This document shows, piece after piece, positions 1 to 7,291 of a stretch of DNA of 34,373 nucleotides. Each line of letters begins with the position of its first letter. Within the stretch, counting starts at the first letter, position 1. Under the pieces are notes generated by a model. It was not told the origin of the DNA, ran no database searches, and saw only the letters and a program-made list of their open reading frames with translations. The translations under genes and the position numbers were made by a program. Source of the DNA: Candidatus Giovannonibacteria bacterium (GTDB lineage: Bacteria; Patescibacteriota; Minisyncoccia; UBA11713; 2-01-FULL-45-33); NCBI GenBank assembly GCA_016176295.1, contig JACOXN010000012.1:5290-39662 (forward strand), in the 5' to 3' direction.

Positions 1-1
1 T

Positions 2-166
2 CGCCGAGTTTCGGCGGGCGGAAACGCTGGGGCGGGGTTTCAAATCATTCGAGCGATTTTCGCTCAAAAAAGGTTCGAGCTTCGTTCAGCAATTGCGACT
101 GAACTGGCGAATATTTTAAACTTCATACTGCCTCTACTTTTTACGAATAAAATCAACTCTCAATGA
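2..166 (+). CDS. Possible 3' end of an upstream gene (partial)
   Basis: An open frame runs in from the left edge and stops at a TGA that overlaps the start of the ABC ATPase gene as ATGA, the same stop/start coupling used at 912, 13443, 21787, 28296, 30943 and 33159. That overlap is the only argument for it. The 54 visible residues end in a hydrophobic stretch (NILNFILPLLF) and I recognise no family. A second frame is open from base 3 to a TAA at 117-119, so the frame choice is uncertain. The stretch also holds several small inverted repeats, so it may be non-coding. Confidence 0.25.
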   Translation, partial: RRVSAGGNAGAGFQIIRAIFAQKRFELRSAIATELANILNFILPLLFTNKINSQ

Positions 167-915
167 ATGCTCTGGAAATAAAAAATTTAGTTAAAAAATA
201 CCCGGCTACCAAGCTAACCGGAGAAAAAATAGCCGTCGACAATGTTTCTTTCACAGTAAAAAAAGGCGAGTTTTTCGGATTTTTAGGTCCCAACGGAGCG
301 GGCAAAACCACGACCATAAACGCAATAACCGGCATCGGCACCTTTCCGGAAGGGGAGATAAAAGTTTTCGGATATGACGTAGTGAAAGATTACCGCGAAG
401 CGCGAAAAAAGATCGGGCTTTCCCCGCAGGAATTCAACGTGGATATGTTCGTTCCCCCCAAAGATACGCTTTATTATGTCGGAGGATTTTTTGGAATGTC
501 GAAAAAAGAAAGAATAAAAAGAGCCGATGAAGTATTAAAGGAACTTGGTTTCGGGCGCGAAGCGGATCTCCCTTTCAGGGCTCTCTCCGGAGGTTTCAAA
601 AGACGGGTGATGCTGGCGCGGGCCATGATGCACGACCCCGAGATACTGATCTTGGATGAGCCGACGTCCGGCGTGGACGTGGAGTTGAGGCACGACCTCT
701 GGCGTATACTGCAAGAGCTGAATAAAAAAGGAAAAACCATCTTTCTAACGACGCATTACCTGGAAGAGGCAGAAAAACTTTGCGACCGCATCGGGATAAT
801 ATTCAACGGGAAGCTGGTCACGCTGGATTCCAAGCGGGAACTTATAAAAGACGGGAAATCCATCGAAGAACATTATTTATCTATGGTAACTGACGGAAAA
901 AACGGAATAAAATGA
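163..915 (+). CDS. ABC-2 type transporter ATP-binding protein
   Basis: Nucleotide-binding subunit of a two-component ABC exporter; it hydrolyses ATP at the cytoplasmic face to drive the permease encoded next. Visible motifs in the 250-residue protein: Walker A GPNGAGKTTT near residue 43, signature LSGGFKRR near 142, Walker B ILILDEPTSG near 165 and the H-loop in LTTHYLEEAEKLCDR. This spacing is typical of the CcmA/DrrA-like exporter ATPases. The start is the first in-frame ATG and overlaps a possible upstream stop; no clear Shine-Dalgarno is seen. The stop overlaps the permease start (ATGA at 912-915), so both are translated together. The substrate cannot be read from the sequence; drug, lipid or polysaccharide export are all possible. 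The family call is safe. Confidence 0.95.
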   Translation: MNALEIKNLVKKYPATKLTGEKIAVDNVSFTVKKGEFFGFLGPNGAGKTTTINAITGIGTFPEGEIKVFGYDVVKDYREARKKIGLSPQEFNVDMFVPPKDTLYYVGGFFGMSKKERIKRADEVLKELGFGREADLPFRALSGGFKRRVMLARAMMHDPEILILDEPTSGVDVELRHDLWRILQELNKKGKTIFLTTHYLEEAEKLCDRIGIIFNGKLVTLDSKRELIKDGKSIEEHYLSMVTDGKNGIK

Positions 916-1673
916 ATCTCATCGGCATACAGGCTTTCATAGAAAGAGAAACCGAAAGGATGTTCAGGTTGGGCACCCAGGTGCTTTTTTCTCCCTGGAT
1001 ATCCGCGCTGCTTTACATCCTTATCTTCGGCCGCATTGTGGGCGCCAGGATAGGGGAGATTTCCGGTGTTCCATACATCGATTTCGTAGTGCCCGGCCTA
1101 CTAATGATGAACATCTCCCAGGCCGCTTTCGGACACGCCTCTTCTGCGCTTTACTTCAACAGATTTTTGGGAAATATTACGGAGATAATCACAGCGCCAC
1201 TTTCTTATTTTGAAATAATGATCGGATTCCTGGCCTCGAGCCTAGTCCGGGTCCTGGTGATCGGCGGGGGAGTGTATGCGATAGCTTTATTTTTTACGAC
1301 GGCGTCCATCGAGCACTTTTGGCTTTTTCTTTTCTATATTTTTTCGATATCTATCGTTTTCGCGCTGGCTGGGCTTATCGTCGGCCTTTGGGCGGAACAT
1401 TTCGAGCATCTGGCCATACCCGGAACTTTCATCATTATTCCGCTTACTTTCCTGGGAGGGCTTTTTAACTCAATCCACATGCTTCCCGCCAAACTGCAAA
1501 TTTTTGCCAAGCTGAATCCTTTCTTTTATTTTATAGACGGACTCCGATATTCCATGATTGGAGTTTCCGAATCCAATCGGCTAATCGGCGTTCTTCTCCT
1601 ACTTTTTCTAATCCTGTTACTGGGCAGCATAGTCTGGGTTCTATTCAAGAATGGATACAAACTTAGGAATTAA
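912..1673 (+). CDS. ABC-2 type transporter permease
   Basis: Membrane subunit of the ABC-2 exporter whose ATPase lies just upstream. The 253-residue protein has about six hydrophobic segments (around residues 23-43, 57-77, 100-125, 135-160, 168-185 and 225-247) and the family's N-terminal amphipathic stretch (IGIQAFIERETERMFRL). The C-terminal part shows the usual PLTFLGGLF and NPFFYFIDGLRY motifs of the ABC2_membrane family. It overlaps the ATPase by 4 nt and the next gene, uppS, by 23 nt, so the three form one transcription unit. Linkage to uppS, which makes the lipid carrier for cell-wall glycans, hints at an envelope-related substrate, but that is only context. Confidence 0.93.
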   Translation: MNLIGIQAFIERETERMFRLGTQVLFSPWISALLYILIFGRIVGARIGEISGVPYIDFVVPGLLMMNISQAAFGHASSALYFNRFLGNITEIITAPLSYFEIMIGFLASSLVRVLVIGGGVYAIALFFTTASIEHFWLFLFYIFSISIVFALAGLIVGLWAEHFEHLAIPGTFIIIPLTFLGGLFNSIHMLPAKLQIFAKLNPFFYFIDGLRYSMIGVSESNRLIGVLLLLFLILLLGSIVWVLFKNGYKLRN

Positions 1674-2358
1674 ACACGTTGCGATAATAGCCGATGGCAA
1701 CCGGCGCTGGGCAAAAGGCAAGGGACTGCCTTCATTTGAAGGACATCGCGAAGGAGAACAGCGCTTTCGCGAAATTTCCCGTGCAGCGCTGGAAATGAAG
1801 ATACCTTTTCTGTCGATTTGGGCTCTCTCCGAGGATAATATTGCCAAAAGAAGCAAGTTTGAAATCGACTTCATCCTTTCTCTTCTTGAAAACGAACTTA
1901 CTGAATCATTGAGCGAGCTCGATCCGAATAAAAATGAAGTAAGGTTCCGTTTGATAGGAAGATGGAAAGAAATATTCGGAGAAAATTCACCGATCAGCCG
2001 GCTTGCCGCTGATTCCATGCAAAAAACCGAAAAAAACGATAAATTCAATTTGACGCTTCTTTTCGGATACGACGGAAAAAAAGAAATGGCTGCTGCCATC
2101 CAAAAAATAATCGAATCCGGCAAAAAAAAAGTTGAGGAAAACGATATTAAAAACGCTTTATGGACCGCCGAACTCCCGCCGGTTGACCTCGTCATCCGCA
2201 CGGGAGGGGAGCCGCACTGGTCCGGAGGGTTCATGATGTGGCATACGGCCAACTCCCAATTTTATTTTACCGACAAATTTTGGCCCGATTTCGGTAAAGC
2301 AGAATTTAATGAAGCCCTCCTGGATTATTCCAGAAGGACGAGACGGCTGGGCTCATGA
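1651..2358 (+). CDS. uppS: Undecaprenyl diphosphate synthase-like cis-prenyltransferase
   Basis: Condenses isopentenyl diphosphate units onto farnesyl diphosphate in cis to build the polyprenyl diphosphate that, once dephosphorylated, carries peptidoglycan and other glycan precursors across the membrane. The 235-residue protein shows the family regions in order: HVAIIADGNRRWAKGKG (catalytic Asp in DGN, residues about 9-25), GHRE, LSIWALSEDN, and near the end VIRTGGEPHWSGG with TDKFWPDF. The usual Met in IMDGN is Ala here, and the RxSNFLLWQ segment is the divergent WSGGFMMWH. The ATG at 1651 lies inside the permease gene (23-nt overlap). A later start would remove the substrate-binding region, so this start is firm. 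Confidence 0.94.
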   Translation: MDTNLGIKHVAIIADGNRRWAKGKGLPSFEGHREGEQRFREISRAALEMKIPFLSIWALSEDNIAKRSKFEIDFILSLLENELTESLSELDPNKNEVRFRLIGRWKEIFGENSPISRLAADSMQKTEKNDKFNLTLLFGYDGKKEMAAAIQKIIESGKKKVEENDIKNALWTAELPPVDLVIRTGGEPHWSGGFMMWHTANSQFYFTDKFWPDFGKAEFNEALLDYSRRTRRLGS

Positions 2359-2404
2359 CTTTTTCACCGATGCGTGCTAATTTTTGGCCAGATGAATTTT
2401 CAAT

Positions 2405-2438
2405 GAGACTCCCCTAATAAACGCAATTGGGGAGTTTC
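2405..2438 (+). terminator. Stem-loop after uppS
   Basis: A 10-bp stem with one G-U pair (GAGACTCCCC against GGGGAGTTTC) and a 14-nt loop lies 46 nt after the uppS stop. It is not followed by a T tract, so it may be a weak terminator, a processing site, or a leader structure of the next gene. Confidence 0.4.
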
Positions 2439-2467
2439 CTCAAAAAGCGTACAAGGGGGAACTCTTG

Positions 2468-2947
2468 ATGAAAATAATTATTCGAATTTGGGCCGGGTGG
2501 TTCATTCTTTTTACTGCCACAATTGCAGGATATGTTCTCTCCCGGGAGGCAAACAAACCGCCAATTAAAACTGCGGATACGCGTGATGAAAAAGTCACCA
2601 ATGTGCAGTTGATTGATACGATGCCAGTGTCTGACAAGAAAACGCGTCCCGGCCGTTCTGCCAACATCCCGCCTGTTCTGAAAGAAATAGCATCTTGCGA
2701 ATCCGGTGGAAAACATTTCGACGGAAATGGCCGCGTGCTCCGCGGGCGGGAAAATCCTCTGGATATCGGAAGGTACCAGATAAATTTATATCACTGGGGA
2801 GAAGTGGCACAGAAGCTCGGACACGATTTATTTGATCCGGAAGGCAACGAAAAATTTGCCGTCTGGCTCTACAACAATTACGGCACGTGGCCATGGAACC
2901 CCAGCAAGAACTGCTGGAATAATGCCCTAACAGCAGTGGCCCGATAA
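2468..2947 (+). CDS. Membrane-anchored lysozyme-like (SLT-type) protein
   Basis: Probable cell-wall muramidase or lytic transglycosylase held at the outer face of the membrane. The 159 residues start with an N-terminal helix (IWAGWFILFTATIAGYVL, about 7-24), followed by a polar linker and a small catalytic domain from about residue 65. IASCESGGKHF carries the likely catalytic Glu (about residue 78) and GRYQINLYHW matches the SLT-like GxxQI motif, followed by a short helical tail ending in WPWNPSKNCW. ATG 2468 is preferred over the TTG just before it because GGGGGA lies 7 nt upstream. A terminator follows directly. The domain is shorter than Slt70-type domains. Whether it remodels peptidoglycan for growth or for pili cannot be told. 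Confidence 0.8.
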   Translation: MKIIIRIWAGWFILFTATIAGYVLSREANKPPIKTADTRDEKVTNVQLIDTMPVSDKKTRPGRSANIPPVLKEIASCESGGKHFDGNGRVLRGRENPLDIGRYQINLYHWGEVAQKLGHDLFDPEGNEKFAVWLYNNYGTWPWNPSKNCWNNALTAVAR

Positions 2948-2951
2948 CACG

Positions 2952-2978
2952 CACAGGTCAATGAACCTGTGTTTTTTT
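2952..2978 (+). terminator. Rho-independent terminator
   Basis: A 7-bp stem (CACAGGT / ACCTGTG) with a 6-nt loop is followed by seven T. It starts 4 nt after the stop of the lysozyme-like gene and closes that transcription unit. Confidence 0.85.
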
Positions 2979-2980
2979 AT

Positions 2981-3122
2981 GTTTAAAAACTGAGTAATTT
3001 CTGAGCTCATTCTCGCCGCGCCAGCGCGCGGCTCCGAAGGTTCGGCCTTTTTACCACGCTGCTGCGTGGACCATGCTAAAAAAGCCTCACAAATCGTCCA
3101 GAAATTATTCAGTTTTTTAAAC
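2981..3122 (+). repeat. Nested palindromic element, copy A
   Basis: Outer arms (2981-3003 and 3099-3122, read as AAAACTGAGTAATTTCTG and CAGAAATTATTCAGTTTT) are complementary with one mismatch and one slipped A. Inside lies GGCCTTTTTA at 3044-3053 pairing with TAAAAAAGCC at 3077-3086, and within that the perfect hairpin CCACGC-TGCT-GCGTGG at 3054-3069. The core block starting TCATTCTCG, with CCAGCGCG and TCCGA, is shared with copy B (29599-29730, opposite strand), but the outer arms are not. It lies between two terminators, so it is outside any gene. Confidence 0.8.
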
Positions 3123-3123
3123 T

Positions 3124-3146
3124 AAAAAATCCCTGCGGTAGCAGAG
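3124..3146 (-). terminator. Terminator of the CDF-like gene
   Basis: Read on the minus strand, CTCTGC-TACC-GCAGGG forms a 6-bp stem (one G-U) followed by ATTTTTT. It starts right at the stop codon of the CDF-like gene and touches the right arm of palindrome copy A. Confidence 0.75.
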
Positions 3147-3147
3147 A

Positions 3148-3774
3148 TCAATGATGATGGCCCGGATTTTCTTTCAACAAACCGAAACCCTTCACGGAGA
3201 TGACGGCGACTGCAGCAAAAGTTACCACGGGGTCAACGAAATAATTCAAATGTACGAAGAACGCGGTAAAGAGAACGGCAATGGAAATCATAAGATCGAG
3301 CAAGGCGTCCAGGCCGAGAACTTTTCGGAGTTTGTTATCCTTTTCCAAAACTTTTTTTATCTTTTGGAGGATAAAAAGAGAAAAAATATTCCCCATGAGC
3401 CCCAGAAAAACGCCGGCTTTCATGAACCCTGCCATGACCGGAGCCGGGTCGTAAAATCTTCGGATGGCTTCGAATGCGATATAAGCCAGGATGGCAAAAA
3501 GAACGCATGCGGCAAGAACATATCCGCGGGACCGTAGGTGATCCCTTTCGTGCTCCGTTATTTTTCTTGTGCACACATATAAGCCGATGAGGTAGAGAAA
3601 ACTGTGCGAGAACGCATGCACCGCATCCGCACCCGCCGCGCCCGACCCTCCCCAATGCCAGGCAATCAGGGATTCAAGGGCAGCTCCCAAAAAAGAAACG
3701 AAAAAAAGATATCGGTATCCTATATGCTCGCAGGAGCACGGACAAATTTCGCACCCCCCGAAATGCTTCCGCAT
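3148..3774 (-). CDS. Cation diffusion facilitator-like membrane protein
   Basis: Likely divalent-metal transporter of the CDF type, or a non-transporting relative. The 208 residues contain about six hydrophobic segments. The TM2-like segment carries DAVHAFSHSFLYLIGL, and the TM5-like segment carries LDALLDLMISIAVL, resembling the paired Asp/His metal sites of CDF proteins. Unusual points: a Cys/His-rich N-terminus (KHFGGCEICPCSCEH) that could bind metal, a short His tail (GHHH), and no room after the last helix for the normal cytoplasmic metal-sensing domain (family members are usually about 300 residues). The start ATG has AGAGGTG 4 nt upstream. Transport of Zn, Co or Cd is a family-based guess. 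Confidence 0.7.
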   Translation of the reverse strand: MRKHFGGCEICPCSCEHIGYRYLFFVSFLGAALESLIAWHWGGSGAAGADAVHAFSHSFLYLIGLYVCTRKITEHERDHLRSRGYVLAACVLFAILAYIAFEAIRRFYDPAPVMAGFMKAGVFLGLMGNIFSLFILQKIKKVLEKDNKLRKVLGLDALLDLMISIAVLFTAFFVHLNYFVDPVVTFAAVAVISVKGFGLLKENPGHHH

Positions 3775-3846
3775 TCAACACCTCTCGAATATTTTCTTCT
3801 TTACATATAGCACGACGGGGGCTGGCTTTCCACCGTCACTTTCTGT

Positions 3847-3852
3847 TACAAT
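3847..3852 (+). promoter_or_regulatory. Probable -10 box of tRNA-Gly
   Basis: TACAAT lies 10 nt before the first base of tRNA-Gly, the right place for a tRNA promoter. No good -35 box is visible. Confidence 0.45.
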
Positions 3853-3862
3853 CTCTAAACAA

Positions 3863-3934
3863 GCGGCTGTAGTATAGTGGCCATTATGGCTGCCTTCCAA
3901 GCAGCAGATGCGGGTTCGACTCCCGCCAGCCGCA
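3863..3934 (+). tRNA. tRNA-Gly (anticodon TCC)
   Basis: The cloverleaf closes fully: acceptor GCGGCTG / CAGCCGC, D arm around TAGTGGCCAT, anticodon stem GCTGC / GCAGC with loop CTTCCAA (anticodon TCC, reading GGA), and T arm GCGGG-TTCGACT-CCCGC. The discriminator is A. CCA is not encoded (CAA follows), so this tRNA needs the CCA-adding enzyme encoded at 23810. Confidence 0.95.
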
Positions 3935-3971
3935 CAAATTTTTTATAATTTATTTTTGTCTTTATACAAAA

Positions 3972-4019
3972 TAAAAAAAAGTGAAACACAAACCCCCGAA
4001 TCTCTTCGGGGGTTTGTGT
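3972..4019 (-). terminator. Terminator of the HU gene
   Basis: A perfect 15-bp stem (arms 3986-4000 and 4005-4019, with ACCCCCGAA-type GC core and loop TCTC) is followed on the minus strand by TTCAC and a run of T. This is a strong intrinsic terminator about 30 nt after the HU stop. Confidence 0.9.
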
Positions 4020-4050
4020 CATCAGCGAATGTTTCGGGGTTATTCCCGAT

Positions 4051-4341
4051 TTAAGCTTTCACCGCGTCTTTCAATGCTTTTCCCGCTTTGAAGCGGGGGA
4101 CTTTGGTGGCCGGTACCTGTACCATTTCTCCGGTTCTCGGGTTTCTGGCAGTTCGGGCTTTTCTCTGTTTCACTACAAAACCTCCGAAGCCGGCAATAGA
4201 AACTTCGTCGCCTTTTTTTAAAGCATCCGTGATACAGTCAAAAACAAAGTCGACAACTTCATCGGCGTGTTTCTTGGAAACATCAACGCCCTTTTTAACG
4301 TGCAAATCGTAAACTTTTTCCGCAAGCTGTGCTTTATTCAT
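4051..4341 (-). CDS. hup: HU family DNA-binding protein
   Basis: Small dimeric nucleoid protein that bends and compacts DNA. The 96 residues match HU/IHF along the full length: two N-terminal helices (NKAQLAEKVYDLH), the GDEVSIAGFGGFVV turn, the basic DNA-embracing arm RKARTARNPRTGE and the C-terminal helix FKAGKALKDAVKA. The length is the usual one for HU. An insert-like VDVSKKHADEV after the first helix is slightly longer than in E. coli HU. It is a single-gene unit with its own promoter and a strong terminator, with no neighbour of related function. Confidence 0.96.
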   Translation of the reverse strand: MNKAQLAEKVYDLHVKKGVDVSKKHADEVVDFVFDCITDALKKGDEVSIAGFGGFVVKQRKARTARNPRTGEMVQVPATKVPRFKAGKALKDAVKA

Positions 4342-4350
4342 ATATTTACT

Positions 4351-4379
4351 TAAATAAACTTATAAAAATTAGCTGTTAA
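4351..4379 (-). promoter_or_regulatory. Candidate promoter of hup
   Basis: On the minus strand TTAACA and TATTTA are separated by 17 nt, with the -10 box 9 nt before the HU start codon. The match is moderate. No Shine-Dalgarno precedes the ATG, so the mRNA would have almost no leader. Confidence 0.45.
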
Positions 4380-4405
4380 TCCAATTAAAGACCTACTTAA
4401 TGATA

Positions 4406-5218
4406 TCATGATGAAACGACCTGCCGCAAGTGCTCTATTTTGAGCGTGCGCCCTGCGCCGTCAAGCTCAAGGAAAACGGCATTCACTTCTATCGGTCCTT
4501 CCTCAGCCACCTCCATAGGGGATGGAAGTTGTTCCTTGAATCTCTTAAATGCTGGTTCTATTTCAACTCCGATTATTGAATCATGCGGGCCAACCATTCC
4601 GATGTCCGAAATGTATCCCGTCCCTTTAGGCAGTACCCTCGCGTCGGCCGTGGGCACATGGGTATGGGTGCCGACGACGGCGGAAACTTTTCCATCAAGA
4701 TACCAGCCCATCACTTCCTTTTCCGAAGTTGCTTCCGCGTGCCAATCGACGATCTTGTAAGGAGTTTCATTTCCGAATTTTTCCAATATCCTGTCGATCT
4801 CATGAAACGGAGAATCGTAATTCTGGCGCATGCCGACCTGGCCGATGAGGTTGATGACCAGAAGTTTATCATCTGTTTCACTTTCGGTTTTGCCAGATGA
4901 AAGTGAATAAATCAGCACTCCCCTGCCGGGGAGACCTTCGGCCGCATTTGCGGGGCGAACGATTGGAACGGTTTCGTCATTTAATATTTGCGCGGCGTTT
5001 TTTCCAGTGAAACTGTGATTGCCGCCGGTAAAAATATTTACACCGGCCAGTTTCAATTCATCGAGCTGCGAAACGCCGATACCTTTTCCATGAGCGATGT
5101 TCTCGACATTGGCGATGACAACATCCGGAGAAAGTTTTTCCTGCCACAAAGGAAGCATCCGCTTCACTCCCTCGCGGCCCAGCTTTCCGACAACATCGCC
5201 GAAAATTATAAGTTTCAT
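4406..5218 (-). CDS. ymdB: YmdB family metallophosphoesterase
   Basis: Calcineurin-like phosphoesterase of the YmdB (TIGR00282) family; the Bacillus protein hydrolyses 2',3'-cyclic AMP and acts with RNase Y. Metal ligands are all in place in the 270-residue protein: Asp8 in FGDVVG, Glu39-Asn40 in NVENIAHGKG, Asn67-His68 in GGNHSF, a His in WHAEATSEK, and the paired His of GTHTHVPTAD. The gene lies 15 nt downstream of rny on the same strand, the order known from Firmicutes, so the two are probably co-transcribed and act in mRNA decay. The C-terminal tail (GRTLKIEHLRQ) is also typical. Length is normal. I see no terminator before hup. Confidence 0.94.
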   Translation of the reverse strand: MKLIIFGDVVGKLGREGVKRMLPLWQEKLSPDVVIANVENIAHGKGIGVSQLDELKLAGVNIFTGGNHSFTGKNAAQILNDETVPIVRPANAAEGLPGRGVLIYSLSSGKTESETDDKLLVINLIGQVGMRQNYDSPFHEIDRILEKFGNETPYKIVDWHAEATSEKEVMGWYLDGKVSAVVGTHTHVPTADARVLPKGTGYISDIGMVGPHDSIIGVEIEPAFKRFKEQLPSPMEVAEEGPIEVNAVFLELDGAGRTLKIEHLRQVVSS

Positions 5219-5233
5219 ATTTGATGACGATTT

Positions 5234-6760
5234 TTATCTGGCGTATTCAATGGAACGGGATTCACGGATGACATTCACTTTTATCTCCCCCGGATATTTA
5301 AGTTCGTTCTCGATGCGGTCGGCGATATCGCGCGCCATTTTTTTCGCTTCCAAATCGCTCACATTTTCCGGAGTGACAAACACTCTTATCTCGCGGCCGG
5401 CCTGGATGGCATAAGCTTTTTCTATTCCTCCGAATGACGTGGCTATTCTTTCGAGGTCTTCAAGGCGCTTTAGATAATTTTCCACCGAGTCCCTGCGCGC
5501 TCCCGGACGCGAAGCCGAGATGGCATCCGCCGTCTGCACGATGATGGATTCCAAAGTTTCGTAAGGATACTCTTCGTGGTGCGATTGCATGGCCTGGATG
5601 ATGCGCACGTCCACGTTGAATTTTTGCAGTATTCTTCTTCCGATTTCCACGTGCGTTCCTTGTATCTCATGGTCTACGGCTTTTCCGATGTCGTGCAAAA
5701 GCGCGCCTTTTTTGGCGATGGGCACGTCGGCTCCCAGCTCAGAAGCCAGCATTCCCGCAATGTGGGACATTTCAACCGAGTGCTGAAGGACGTTCTGTCC
5801 ATAGGAAGTGCGGAATTTAAGACGTCCGACAAGCATCAAAAGCCTGGGGTCGATATCAATCAAGCCGACTTCATACGCGGCCTTTTCTCCGGCTTCTTTG
5901 ATGGCTTTTTCTATTTCGACTTTCGCTTTCTCAACGGTTTCCTCGATACGCGCGGGCTGAATGCGTCCGTCCAAAACCAAATTTTCCAAGGCAACCCTTG
6001 CCACCTGCCGCCTGATCGGATCAAAGCTCGAGATCAAGATTGCTCCCGGCGTGTCGTCCACTATAACTTCCACTCCGGCCGCGCGTTCAAGCGCCCGGAT
6101 ATTGCGTCCTTCTTTTCCGATTATTTTTCCTTTGAGGTCGTCGGACGGTATGGTTACCGAAGTTACCGTTACCTCCGAAGCCGTGGAAGAGGCAAGGCGC
6201 TGGATAGTGGAGGCCAAAATATCCCTGGCTTTCTGTTCGAGCTTCCCCTGGCCGAACTGTTCAAGCTTTTGAATGCGCGAAAGAAAATCAGTTTCATATT
6301 TTTTTTCGAGTACGTCCAGAAGCTGCTTTTTGGCTTCTTCTTCCGAAAAGCCGGCGATCTTCTCAAGCTCGATTTTTTTTACATCTTCCATTTTTTCGAT
6401 GGCTTCCCGCATCTGCTTCACCCGTTCAAACTTTGCTTTCAGATCTTCCGATTCTTTGGTGAGATCGGCGTCGCGCTTTTCCAAAAGCTCGTCCTTGTGA
6501 GCCATGCGTTCCTCCATTTTACGAAGGTCGCGCTCGCGCTCTTTCTGCTCCTCTTTGCTCTCGTTCAATATCTTTTCGGCGCGCACTTTGGCATCGTCAA
6601 GTGTTTTCTGGGCGGTTTCCTTTGCGTCTAGTAATTCTTTTTTGGCTTTAAGTTCGAGTGCGTCTTTTCGCTGTTGAGCTATGAATTGACGCGCGAAATA
6701 GCCGACTACCGCTCCCGCCAAAAGAGTCAGCGCCGCTATTATTAGCGTAAGTAAGTCCAT
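5234..6760 (-). CDS. rny: Ribonuclease Y
   Basis: Membrane-bound endoribonuclease that starts mRNA decay. The 508 residues show the full RNase Y layout: one N-terminal helix (residues about 4-24), a long charged coiled coil (about 28-170), a KH RNA-binding domain (about 200-265, with KGKIIGKEGRNIR holding the GxxG loop), and an HD phosphohydrolase domain (about 320-420) with the catalytic pair in LLHDIGKAVDHE (His356-Asp357). The C-terminus (VNVIRESRSIEYAR) is family-typical. It heads an rny-ymdB operon with a good promoter at 6822-6850 and a leader of about 55 nt. Nothing is missing or truncated. Confidence 0.97.
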   Translation of the reverse strand: MDLLTLIIAALTLLAGAVVGYFARQFIAQQRKDALELKAKKELLDAKETAQKTLDDAKVRAEKILNESKEEQKERERDLRKMEERMAHKDELLEKRDADLTKESEDLKAKFERVKQMREAIEKMEDVKKIELEKIAGFSEEEAKKQLLDVLEKKYETDFLSRIQKLEQFGQGKLEQKARDILASTIQRLASSTASEVTVTSVTIPSDDLKGKIIGKEGRNIRALERAAGVEVIVDDTPGAILISSFDPIRRQVARVALENLVLDGRIQPARIEETVEKAKVEIEKAIKEAGEKAAYEVGLIDIDPRLLMLVGRLKFRTSYGQNVLQHSVEMSHIAGMLASELGADVPIAKKGALLHDIGKAVDHEIQGTHVEIGRRILQKFNVDVRIIQAMQSHHEEYPYETLESIIVQTADAISASRPGARRDSVENYLKRLEDLERIATSFGGIEKAYAIQAGREIRVFVTPENVSDLEAKKMARDIADRIENELKYPGEIKVNVIRESRSIEYAR

Positions 6761-6821
6761 ATATTTGTGATGTGCCGATTAGGCTTAAGATCATGGGCAT
6801 ATTATTAAATAAAGTAGTAAT

Positions 6822-6850
6822 ATCATAGCAATTCCAAATTTATAAGTCAA
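6822..6850 (-). promoter_or_regulatory. Sigma-70 promoter of rny
   Basis: On the minus strand TTGACT, 17 nt, TATGAT: five of six bases match consensus in each box, with ideal spacing. Transcription would start about 55 nt before the rny ATG. Confidence 0.7.
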
Positions 6851-6919
6851 ACACTGCGCCTTGAATTCTAGCTTTAGAGTATTTTTGACTTAAAGTTCTG
6901 ATATAGTACCATTAAGCCA

Positions 6920-7207
6920 ATGGCTTTAACCAAACAAGATTTAGACGCGATCGAAGGAGTTCTAGATAAAAAACTTATGGCTTACCAAGGAGCCATCATT
7001 GAGGCAGTGGATTTTAAATTCCAAAAATTGGAAAAACGGATGGACTCATTTGACACAAAGCTTGATAAGCTAACATCTGTATTGGAAGATTTTTTGAAAC
7101 AGATGTCGGATATGAAAGAAGAGTTTACCATCTTGAAAGCCGAAGTTGATAAAATAAAATCGTTCATCAAAGAAAAATTCGGCGTTGAGATTGCGGTTCA
7201 AGGATAA
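6920..7207 (+). CDS. Small coiled-coil protein of unknown function
   Basis: The 95 residues are almost entirely helical and charged. From about residue 30 the heptad pattern is clear (FQKLEKRMDSFDTKLDKLTSVLEDFLKQMSD and onward), so it should form a coiled coil, perhaps a homo-oligomer. There is no signal peptide, membrane helix or catalytic motif. Small proteins of this kind (MALTKQDLD..., then coiled coil) are, from memory, common in Parcubacteria, but I know no function. Start ATG 6920 is the first Met in frame; no Shine-Dalgarno is visible. It is divergent from rny and followed after 84 nt by another hypothetical gene with its own promoter. Confidence 0.75.
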   Translation: MALTKQDLDAIEGVLDKKLMAYQGAIIEAVDFKFQKLEKRMDSFDTKLDKLTSVLEDFLKQMSDMKEEFTILKAEVDKIKSFIKEKFGVEIAVQG

Positions 7208-7257
7208 AACGCCAATCTAAAATTCCTAAATTGTCACAAAGAAAAAATCGAGGCACA

Positions 7258-7285
7258 TTGGACTTTTATTCGTTTATGTTAGGAT
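7258..7285 (+). promoter_or_regulatory. Promoter of the 7292 gene, leaderless
   Basis: TTGGAC, 16 nt, TAGGAT with a TGT extension just before the -10 box. The -10 box ends 6 nt before the ATG at 7292, so transcription should begin at or within 1-2 nt of the start codon. Confidence 0.5.
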
Positions 7286-7291
7286 TAGTTA

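Noticed and set aside
5576-6631. A 351-codon open frame on the plus strand opposite rny
   Set aside because: It is the antisense shadow of a well-conserved gene; the translation is Phe-rich (complement of Lys/Glu codons of the coiled coil) and matches nothing.
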